A stretch of 8,921 bases of DNA from Acidilobaceae archaeon UBA162 (GTDB lineage: Archaea > Thermoproteota > Thermoprotei_A > Sulfolobales > Acidilobaceae). Numbering within the stretch: position 1 is the stretch's first letter; each line of letters begins with the position of its first letter. The notes below the pieces were generated by a model that searched no databases, was not told the origin of the DNA, and was given only the letters and a program-made list of their open reading frames with translations. This document shows, piece by piece, positions 1 to 4,442 of the stretch. Position numbers and translations under genes: made by a program. The stretch spans positions 34,339 through 43,259 of the forward strand of contig DAJS01000024.1 of NCBI GenBank assembly GCA_002496425.1. The letters are read 5' to 3'.

Positions 1-40
1 CGAAAGGCCCGCATACTGGGCCGGACTATACTACCGCGGC
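1..40 (-). tRNA. tRNA-Glu(UUC), 5' part only, cut by the window edge
   Basis: Read on the minus strand, the 5' acceptor strand GCCGCGG (40-34) is followed by TA at positions 8-9. The D stem pairs GTAT (31-28) with GTAT (16-13), the weak D stem common in tRNA-Glu/Asp, around an 11-nt D loop containing GG. Base G26 is followed by the 5' anticodon stem CGGGC (11-7) and the loop C-T-TTC-G (6-1), giving anticodon TTC at 4-2 and G37. The 3' half lies outside the window, so whether there is an intron after position 37 cannot be seen. The 5' end is only 30 bases beyond the stop codon of the upstream epimerase gene on the same strand. It matters here because a candidate guide sRNA at 1105-1176 is complementary to this anticodon loop. 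Confidence 0.88.
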
Positions 41-67
41 ACCTTAAGCCATCTATAGCGCTTAGGA

Positions 68-77
68 GAATTAAGCT
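68..77 (-). promoter_or_regulatory. Possible TATA-like box of tRNA-Glu
   Basis: The minus strand reads GCTTAATTC about 32 nt before the tRNA 5' end, close to the distance seen for the tRNA-Thr gene in this window (29 nt). It overlaps the stop codon of the epimerase gene. The match is weak, and cotranscription with the epimerase is the alternative. Confidence 0.35.
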
Positions 78-1030
78 TTAGGCTCTAGGAGATCCCTTAC
101 CGCTAGCTCTATGGCCCTACGACTTGAATTTACCTTGGGCCGCCACCCCCATGACTTGGCCTTCCTTATATCGAGCTGCATGTACTTTACGTCACCCTTC
201 CACCCTCTCCCGCCGTCAACTCCTCCTGTCAGCCTTATCCTTGGACTTAACCCCATGGCCTCAGAGACTATATTTGCTATGTCCAGGACCGAGATCCTGT
301 CCTCCGTGCCTATGTTGAATACCTCAAACCTTGAGCCCCTTTCCAAGGCTCTCTGAGTTAAGAAGACAAAGGCATCAACTACATCCTGTACGTGGACGTA
401 GCTTTTGCTTTGGGTGCCATCGCCTAGCACCTCGAGCTCTGAGGGGTTATGCTTTAGCTTTTCAACAAAGTCATGAATGACTCCATGAGTGGAGCGAGGT
501 CCGACAACGTTAGCTAACCTGAACGACACGGCAGTCCAATCAAAGGTATGCGCATAGCCGCTCATGAGACCCTCCGAGGCCAGCTTAGAGCCGCCGTAGA
601 CACTTATCGGCTCCAAGGGACCATAGTCCTCAGGGGTTGGGACCACCTTGGCATCCCCATAAACTGTCGACGATGACGCGAATGCCAGGACCCTGACGCT
701 GGTAGCCCTCATGGCCTCAAGCACGTTGTAGGTTACCAGCACGTTCTGGCGGTATATGTTCTCAGGGCTCTGAGACCCTATCCTGACTTCAGGGTTTGCG
801 GCCAGGTGATAGACCATATCAACGCCCTTAACAGCCTCTAGGGCCACAGAGGGATCCGCCAGGTCCCCCTTGATTAGCCTGAGCCTTGGACTGTCACTGA
901 CCTCTGAGAGGAACTCAAGCCTGCCGCTGCTCAGGTTGTCAACTACGACCACGTCATAGCCTTCGTTCACGAGCCTCTCCACCAAGTAGGAGCCTATGAA
1001 GCCTGCCCCGCCCGTCACTAGCGCTCTCAA
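71..1030 (-). CDS. galE: GalE-like NAD-dependent nucleotide-sugar epimerase/dehydratase
   Basis: This is a 319-residue extended short-chain dehydrogenase/reductase, full length for the UDP-glucose 4-epimerase group. The N-terminal NAD(P) motif TGGAGFIGS (residues 6-14) follows the first strand. D31 in DNLSSG should bind the adenosine ribose, HLAANPEVR (75-83) is the typical cofactor loop, and the catalytic elements are S119-S121/T122 and Y145-x3-K149. The family interconverts UDP-glucose and UDP-galactose in the cytoplasm, feeding polysaccharide or glycan synthesis; the exact substrate is not proven by these motifs. The start is TTG, preceded by GGGGGAG (1043-1037) with 6 nt spacing, a good Shine-Dalgarno (SD) match. 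A weak TATA candidate lies near 1071-1081. A guide-sRNA candidate lies just upstream on the same strand, so read-through transcription is possible. Alternative: a dTDP- or UDP-sugar 4,6-dehydratase relative, less likely given DNLSSG and the length. Confidence 0.85.
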   Translation of the reverse strand: MRALVTGGAGFIGSYLVERLVNEGYDVVVVDNLSSGRLEFLSEVSDSPRLRLIKGDLADPSVALEAVKGVDMVYHLAANPEVRIGSQSPENIYRQNVLVTYNVLEAMRATSVRVLAFASSSTVYGDAKVVPTPEDYGPLEPISVYGGSKLASEGLMSGYAHTFDWTAVSFRLANVVGPRSTHGVIHDFVEKLKHNPSELEVLGDGTQSKSYVHVQDVVDAFVFLTQRALERGSRFEVFNIGTEDRISVLDIANIVSEAMGLSPRIRLTGGVDGGRGWKGDVKYMQLDIRKAKSWGWRPKVNSSRRAIELAVRDLLEPKA

Positions 1031-1036
1031 CGCTGA

Positions 1037-1043
1037 CTCCCCC
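1037..1043 (-). promoter_or_regulatory. Ribosome binding site fixing the TTG start of the epimerase gene
   Basis: GGGGGAG on the minus strand, six bases before the TTG start, matches the GGAG core of the archaeal SD sequence. It supports TTG at 1030 rather than a downstream start. Confidence 0.6.
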
Positions 1044-1104
1044 AGGGCAAGGGCGTGGCCGGGAAGTTAACCTAATACATAGCGATGTTGAACAGCCTTC
1101 TCGG

Positions 1105-1176
1105 CGAAGAGGTCAGACCTGCGCGGGCTCCTCATCCCACTTGAGGTCAGACCTTTCGAGCCTCCTCACTCCTTAG
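1105..1176 (-). ncRNA. Candidate C/D box guide sRNA A (target: wobble U34 of tRNA-Glu)
   Basis: The minus strand has, in order: C box GTGAGGA (1169-1163), a 12-nt guide GGCTCGAAAGGT (1162-1151), D' box CTGA (1150-1147), an 11-nt spacer, C' box ATGAGGA (1135-1129), a 12-nt guide GCCCGCGCAGGT (1128-1117) and D box CTGA (1116-1113). Both C boxes differ from RUGAUGA at one position. The K-turn geometry fits: a 3-nt bulge (A, G, U at 1170-1168), then G-C, G-C and A-U pairs joining 1171-1173 to 1112-1110. A TATA-like box at 1198-1207 predicts a 5' end near 1176. C/D sRNAs with L7Ae, Nop5 and fibrillarin direct 2'-O-methylation opposite the fifth guide base before D or D'. For the D' guide this falls on U34 of the tRNA-Glu at 1-40: seven target bases (C31-G37) are visible and match, and A38-C41 are inferred. 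The RNA fills the methyltransferase-epimerase gap. Exact ends are estimates. Confidence 0.72.
1109..1176. repeat. Two-copy 34-nt tandem repeat that forms the two halves of sRNA A
   Basis: Copies at 1109-1142 and 1143-1176 share the identical 12-mer GAGGTCAGACCT and a second identical block CTCCTCA at the same offset, while the bases between diverge. On the minus strand the conserved blocks are the box elements (TGAGGAG and AGGTCTGACCTC) and the divergent bases are the guides. This is what duplication of a half-sRNA would leave. Confidence 0.75.
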
Positions 1177-1189
1177 CCGTAACAGTGCG

Positions 1190-1819
1190 CTAGGGCCTCT
1201 TAAACTTGGCACAGACAAATGCTTCCCTACCCGTGTAGGGGGAGGGGGTCTCCTCAGATGGCCTCTCGTCAGGTCTATACCTTATTGAGGCCACCGTGCC
1301 CTCAAGCTCGAAGCCGAATGGGGCCACCATGTTGAGGACCTCTCCTAGGCTGTAAAACCTGGCTGATGAATAGAACGGGTGCCCCTCTTTGCCTAGCTTC
1401 TCATAGAGTCTGCCCCACGGGGAGTCCCTTGTTATTATACATGTCACCAGGAACCCCTCATGTCTCAGCACCCTAGCAGCCTCCTTCATGAAGGCCTTAG
1501 GGTCTTCCATGAAGCATAGCGTGAACGCCGTCAGCAGGTATCTCAGGCCCTCTGACCTAAACGGCAACCTCTCTGCCCTGCCCATCAGCACCTGAAGCCC
1601 CGACGCCCTGGCCACACTGCCCATTGCCTGCGAGGGCTCTAAGGCTATGCACTCCTTTGGAGTGAAGACTCCATGGCCTGCACCCACGTCAGCGCAAGGA
1701 GGCTCTAGCCCCCTTAGCGCCTCCGCTATAGTCTTGGCCTCATTTGATGCTGTCACCCTGTTCCTAGAGTACCACTCAACGTACTCCTTCCAGAGCCTCT
1801 CAAAGACCTCCCAGGACAC
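1190..1819 (-). CDS. Class I SAM-dependent methyltransferase, substrate unknown
   Basis: 209 residues with a Methyltransf_11-type Rossmann core. Motif I is DVGAGHG (44-50), E61 in ALEPS is the acidic residue that should bind the SAM ribose, and AERLPF (82-87) is the adenine-side loop. The segment around 97-124 (TAFTLCFMEDP, then EAARVLRHEGF) is the typical post-motif region after which substrate specificity diverges. No signal peptide or membrane segment is seen, so it is cytoplasmic. The family covers small-molecule, lipid and macromolecule methylation, and nothing here fixes the substrate. The start is GTG; an in-frame TAG lies eight codons upstream and there is no alternative start before it. 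There is no SD at normal spacing, but a TATA-like box at 1840-1848 sits about 25 nt before the GTG, which suggests a leaderless message. It is bracketed by two candidate guide sRNAs. Confidence 0.8.
   Translation of the reverse strand: MSWEVFERLWKEYVEWYSRNRVTASNEAKTIAEALRGLEPPCADVGAGHGVFTPKECIALEPSQAMGSVARASGLQVLMGRAERLPFRSEGLRYLLTAFTLCFMEDPKAFMKEAARVLRHEGFLVTCIITRDSPWGRLYEKLGKEGHPFYSSARFYSLGEVLNMVAPFGFELEGTVASIRYRPDERPSEETPSPYTGREAFVCAKFKRP
1198..1207 (-). promoter_or_regulatory. TATA-like box for sRNA A
   Basis: The minus strand reads AAGTTTAAGA inside the last codons of the methyltransferase gene. Its centre is about 26 nt before 1176, just ahead of the C box and terminal stem of sRNA A, so the RNA may be transcribed independently. 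Confidence 0.5.
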
Positions 1820-1823
1820 AGGA

Positions 1824-1832
1824 GCATATAGC
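1824..1832 (+). promoter_or_regulatory. TATA-like box for sRNA B
   Basis: GCATATAGC on the plus strand is centred about 26 nt before 1854, which coincides with the beginning of the terminal stem of sRNA B. It lies just upstream of the methyltransferase start on the opposite strand, making this a divergent promoter region. Confidence 0.45.
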
Positions 1833-1839
1833 CTCCAGG

Positions 1840-1848
1840 GCTAAAATG
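1840..1848 (-). promoter_or_regulatory. TATA-like box of the methyltransferase gene
   Basis: The minus strand reads CATTTTAGC about 25 nt before the GTG start. At that distance transcription would begin at or next to the start codon (leaderless mRNA), which is common in Crenarchaeota. Confidence 0.5.
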
Positions 1849-1851
1849 ATC

Positions 1852-1929
1852 TGGGCTGAGGCGATGATGTGTTGGGTAAGCCATGACAAAAGGATGAGGA
1901 CAGGTCTGGAGCGCTGAAGCCTCAGCTCG
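1852..1929 (+). ncRNA. Candidate C/D box guide sRNA B (possible target: C34 of tRNA-Trp)
   Basis: The plus strand has C box ATGATGT (1864-1870), a 12-nt guide (1871-1882), a D'-like ATGA (1883-1886), a 7-nt spacer, C' box ATGAGGA (1894-1900, identical to C' of sRNA A), a 13-nt guide (1901-1913) and D box CTGA (1914-1917). Flanking arms 1852-1862 and 1919-1929 form an 11-bp terminal stem with two G-U wobbles; the inner seven pairs (CTGAGGC with GCCTCAG) are perfect. One unpaired A (1918) next to the D box departs from ideal K-turn geometry, and D' has one mismatch. A TATA-like box at 1824-1832 fits the 5' end. The D guide is complementary to GCTCCAGACCTG, which reads as an anticodon arm with loop CTCCAGA and anticodon CCA (Trp), the fifth base falling on C34. 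The 3' end is antisense to the aminotransferase stop codon. Confidence 0.6.
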
Positions 1930-3184
1930 CCATTATTCCCTTGGACTTCATGTAGCTCATAACAGTCTCCGCTATCAGCTTTATGCCTAGCCTGAGCTTG
2001 TCGGCTGGCAGATAGCTGAAGTTTATCCTCATGGCGTTGGTTCCACTGCCATCGCTGAAGAAGTTCTTGCCAGGCACGTAGGCCACACCCTTGTCTATGG
2101 CCATCTGTAGCATCTCTGATGTGTCAATGCCGTTTGGCAGGTATACGAACGAGAACAGGCCTCCCCTGGGCTTGTACCACTGGCTTCCCTTTGGCATGTA
2201 CTCCTTCAGGGACTCTACAAGTACGTCCCTCTTCACCTTGTAGGCCTCGCGGGCCCTCTGGATAGTCTTATCAACAACTCCCTCCCTTATGGCATATAAC
2301 GCTATGTACTGCGACAGCGTCGACGAGTGCAGGTCCACCATCTGCTTCGCCAGCTCCACGGTCCTCACCAGCTGCCTGTTGGCAAGCATGTAGCCTAGCC
2401 TTAGGCCAGGAGCGAGTATCTTGCTGAAGGTGCTAAGATATATCACCCTGCCCTCACTGTCAAGGGTCTTCAAGTGCGTGAAGCTTATATCATCAAACAC
2501 AAAGAAGCTATATGGGTCATCCTCTATTACCAGCAGGTCGTACTTGCTTGCCACCTCTAGGAGCTCCTTCCTCCTCTCGTTGGGCATTATAACGCCTGTG
2601 GGGTTATGGCAAGTGGCTACCGTGTAGATCAGCTTAGGCTTCAAACCCTTTTGTATGGCCTCCCTTATCTTCTGCTCTAGCAGCTCCACTCTCATGCCGT
2701 TCTCGTCTATTGGTACAGAGACAAAGTCGGCCCCATAGTACCTGAATACGTTAAGGGCCGCCAGATAGGTTGGGCTCTCAACTATTATCGTGTCGCCCGG
2801 GTTTATGATGGTCATGGCTAGAAGGTATATGGCTTCCTGGCTACCCGTCGTCACAATGACGTCATCGTCGCTCTCAACCTTGACACCCTTCGATCTCAGG
2901 AAGTCCATCACGGCCTCTCTGAACGGCCTGACTCCCAGCGTGGGCGAGTACTGAAGCGCGCTGTCGCCCAGCTCCTCTATGACCCTAGAAGCTATCCTAG
3001 CCAGGTCGTCCTTTGGGAAGACCTCAGGGCCTGGGAGGCCGCCGGCTAGGCTAAGAACCCTCTTACCCTCCGTCAGGGCGAGGATCTCTCTGACCTCCGA
3101 GGCCTTGAGATTTCTCGTAGACCGTGATAGCTTGCCCGTGATGTCTACCACGGCTCTGCCTATTCCGTTATTGGATACTAGCAC
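1922..3184 (-). CDS. PLP-dependent aminotransferase, class I/II (2-aminoadipate/aromatic type)
   Basis: 420 residues, full length for fold-type I aminotransferases of the LysN/ARO8-like group. The N-terminal signature LSLAGGLPGPEVFP (44-57) is characteristic. GSQEA (114-118) should hold the PLP phosphate, Y140 lies in ESPTY, N194 is in HNPTG (193-197) and D222/D223-P-Y225 binds the pyridine nitrogen side. K255 in STFSK forms the Schiff base, R262 is in LRLGY, and R386 (MRINFS) should bind the substrate carboxylate. It is cytosolic and transfers amino groups to 2-oxoglutarate, with likely substrates 2-aminoadipate (lysine pathway), aromatic or branched amino acids; motifs alone do not decide. 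The GTG start at 3184 is uncertain: a TATA-like TTAAAA sits at 3185-3193, which would start transcription inside this reading frame and favour the in-frame GTG at 3151 (codon 12). The stop codon overlaps sRNA B on the other strand. Confidence 0.9.
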   Translation of the reverse strand: MLVSNNGIGRAVVDITGKLSRSTRNLKASEVREILALTEGKRVLSLAGGLPGPEVFPKDDLARIASRVIEELGDSALQYSPTLGVRPFREAVMDFLRSKGVKVESDDDVIVTTGSQEAIYLLAMTIINPGDTIIVESPTYLAALNVFRYYGADFVSVPIDENGMRVELLEQKIREAIQKGLKPKLIYTVATCHNPTGVIMPNERRKELLEVASKYDLLVIEDDPYSFFVFDDISFTHLKTLDSEGRVIYLSTFSKILAPGLRLGYMLANRQLVRTVELAKQMVDLHSSTLSQYIALYAIREGVVDKTIQRAREAYKVKRDVLVESLKEYMPKGSQWYKPRGGLFSFVYLPNGIDTSEMLQMAIDKGVAYVPGKNFFSDGSGTNAMRINFSYLPADKLRLGIKLIAETVMSYMKSKGIMAS

Positions 3185-3193
3185 CTTTTAAGT
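3185..3193 (-). promoter_or_regulatory. TATA-like box near the aminotransferase start
   Basis: The minus strand reads CACTTAAAAG directly before the GTG at 3184. Transcription would begin near 3163, leaving GTG at 3151 as first codon. A second candidate (TTTTTGCTTAAG, 3217-3228) would place the transcript start near 3196 and keep GTG 3184. I cannot choose between them. Confidence 0.35.
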
Positions 3194-3272
3194 GATTACT
3201 AGAACCTCTCTTGTGCTTAAGCAAAAAGGCTTAGTACACATAGTGGGATACATAAGGCCAAGGCCGACTCAG

Positions 3273-3282
3273 AATTTTAAAC
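3273..3282 (+). promoter_or_regulatory. TATA-like box of tRNA-Thr
   Basis: AATTTTAAAC is centred about 29 nt before the tRNA 5' end, a normal archaeal TATA distance with a leader of a few bases. Confidence 0.65.
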
Positions 3283-3306
3283 CTCAAACCGTTATGGCGT
3301 TATGGG

Positions 3307-3399
3307 GCCGCCGTAGCTCAGCAGGTAGAGCGCCGGCCTCGTACGGTATCTATGACCCGAGGGAGCCGGTGGTCGCGGGTTCAAGTCCCGCCGGCGGCT
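3307..3399 (+). tRNA. tRNA-Thr(CGU) with a 20-nt intron
   Basis: Acceptor stem GCCGCCG (3307-3313) pairs fully with CGGCGGC (3392-3398). T8-A9, D stem GCTC/GAGC (3316-3319, 3328-3331), anticodon stem CCGGC/GCCGG (3333-3337, 3365-3369), five-base variable loop, and T arm GCGGG-TTCAAGT-CCCGC (3375-3391) are all intact. The discriminator is T (3399), as in archaeal tRNA-Thr, and CCA is not encoded. The 27-nt anticodon loop resolves into C32 T33 CGT(34-36) A37, intron 3344-3363, and A38. The anticodon CGU reads ACG. The BHB motif is perfect: CTCG (3338-3341) pairs with CGAG (3358-3361), the bulges are TA|C and GG|A, and the inner helix is GGT/ACC. Removing the intron leaves a normal seven-base loop. 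The gene stands alone between divergent neighbours with its own TATA box. Confidence 0.96.
3344..3363 (+). other. tRNA intron with bulge-helix-bulge splice motif
   Basis: A 20-nt intron at the canonical 37/38 position. The inner helix is only three pairs (GGT/ACC) closed by a seven-base loop, so the intron carries little more than the splicing signal for the archaeal tRNA endonuclease. Confidence 0.93.
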
Positions 3400-3654
3400 C
3401 TGCCTCTCATACTTTAACAGGACCATTGCCGCAACTGCTGATATCTAGGCCTACTTAACTGATAGCTGTAATAGTGTGCATGTAGTCAACCCCCCATTTC
3501 TTCTCTAAAGGCACAAGCTAGAGAATCCCCTTAGCGGCAACACTTGCTTATCAATAGTCAACCTCTCATAGGCTAAGCACTTAAGGCCGAGGTTGGCCTC
3601 TAAATACGGAGAGCTAACAGCGCTTCCAGCTATACATCAAGGCTCGACCTCAAC
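3400..3654. other. Gap between tRNA-Thr and alaX without a recognised gene
   Basis: No convincing coding frame, tRNA or complete C/D sRNA is seen on either strand. Visible details: the nonamer TAGTCAACC occurs at 3483-3491 and 3555-3563. A small hairpin (AGGCC 3584-3588 with GGCCT 3595-3599) has a six-base loop GAGGTT that is exactly complementary to AACCTC at 3561-3566. TTGCCGC (3426-3432) and GCGGCAA (3534-3540) are complementary at a distance. These could be parts of a structured RNA or chance. Confidence 0.3.
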
Positions 3655-3675
3655 AACCTTAAAGGACTTTTTAAC
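3655..3675 (+). promoter_or_regulatory. TATA-like elements of alaX
   Basis: Two candidates lie side by side, ACCTTAAAGG (about 3655-3664) and CTTTTTAAC (3667-3675). Both are too close to the GTG at 3679 for a transcript that includes it: the expected starts are near 3687 and 3698. The in-frame TTG at 3706 may therefore be the true start codon. Confidence 0.45.
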
Positions 3676-3678
3676 GCT

Positions 3679-4428
3679 GTGACTAAGGCCCGCCTGGGCG
3701 CGGCTTTGGCTACGAGGCTGCTGTTTCAGGAGGACTCATATCTTAAGGAGTTTGAAGCGACGGTAACCAAGACATTAGGCAACGTAGTTTACCTTGACGC
3801 CACGGCCTTCCATCCAGGCCCCTCAGGAGGCCTTGACACCGACACCGGCTACCTGATACTGCCTGACGGGGTCCAGTTAAGGGTAATTGAGGTCAAGGAG
3901 GAGGGTGACGAGGTCGCTCACGTGCTTGAAGCGTCAGTTAACCTTAAGCCAGGTGACAAGGTCAAGGGAGTTATAGACTGGGACAGGCGTTATGCCATGA
4001 TGAGGCTCCACACGGCCAGCCACGTGTTGGCCGCCGTGCTCTACAACAAATACAACGCTAAGATCACTGGCGGTATGATAAGGCCTGAGGGGGCTCATGA
4101 TGACTTCGACCTGAGCGGTGTTCAGGACTGGAGAGGGGCCGTGCTTCAGGCAGTTGATGAGACTAATGACCTGTTGAAGAGATGCATAGACGTCAAAGTC
4201 TACTGGCTGAGCCGTGACGAGGCCATGAAGATACCTGGAATTGTTAAGCTCGCTGGGCGCCTACCGCCTGCTGTTAACAGGCTCAGAATAGTTGAGATAA
4301 CTGGGATTGACATTCAGGCCGACGGAGGGCCTCACGTAAAGAACACCTGCGAGGTTGGCCAGATAAAGGTGGTATCTATAGAGAACAGGGGCAAGACCAG
4401 AAAGCGCGTCTACTACCAGCTGTCTTAG
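3679..4428 (+). CDS. alaX: AlaX, free-standing alanyl-tRNA editing hydrolase
   Basis: Up to 249 residues, AlaX-M size. The N-terminal part (about 15-105) resembles the AlaRS editing-domain entry, with the glycine motif PGPSGGLDTDTG (46-57). The C-terminal part is the tRNA second additional domain (SAD) fold: HTASH (111-115) gives two zinc ligands, and GGPHVKNTCEVG (216-227) contains H219. AlaX-M hydrolyses Ser (and Gly) wrongly attached to tRNA-Ala in trans, in the cytoplasm. The residue four before H219, a Cys in the zinc set of AlaRS, is Asp215 here; C224 is nearby. The start is uncertain: GTG 3679 is the longest, but the TATA-like boxes just before it suggest TTG 3706, which would give a protein beginning next to TRLLFQEDSYL, where AlaX homology begins. 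A gene of unknown function follows after 14 to 98 bases and probably shares the transcript. Confidence 0.9.
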   Translation: MTKARLGAALATRLLFQEDSYLKEFEATVTKTLGNVVYLDATAFHPGPSGGLDTDTGYLILPDGVQLRVIEVKEEGDEVAHVLEASVNLKPGDKVKGVIDWDRRYAMMRLHTASHVLAAVLYNKYNAKITGGMIRPEGAHDDFDLSGVQDWRGAVLQAVDETNDLLKRCIDVKVYWLSRDEAMKIPGIVKLAGRLPPAVNRLRIVEITGIDIQADGGPHVKNTCEVGQIKVVSIENRGKTRKRVYYQLS

Positions 4429-4442
4429 GCAGATGAAGGTGC

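Noticed and set aside
6..22. GGCCC/GGGCC inverted repeat looking like a terminator hairpin
   Set aside because: It lies inside tRNA-Glu: the bases belong to the D loop and the anticodon stem-loop.
111..356. Plus-strand open frames over the 3' end of the epimerase gene
   Set aside because: Shadow frames of the epimerase, low-complexity Pro/Ser/Leu composition.
1109..1154. Two copies of a 12-mer at 34-nt spacing, as in a short CRISPR array
   Set aside because: Only two copies, repeat too short, and the copies align over their full length with C and D boxes at matching places, which fits a dual-guide sRNA.
3192..3458. Open reading frame of 88 codons across the tRNA-Thr gene
   Set aside because: It runs through a complete tRNA with intron and lacks protein-like composition outside it.
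3615..3641. Minus-strand TTGATGT with a CTGT 13 bases later, another C/D candidate
   Set aside because: Both boxes deviate, there is no C'/D pair and no closing stem.
4096..4113. Perfect C box ATGATGA followed closely by CTGA
   Set aside because: Inside the alaX coding region with only six bases between boxes, too few for a guide, and no second box pair or stem.
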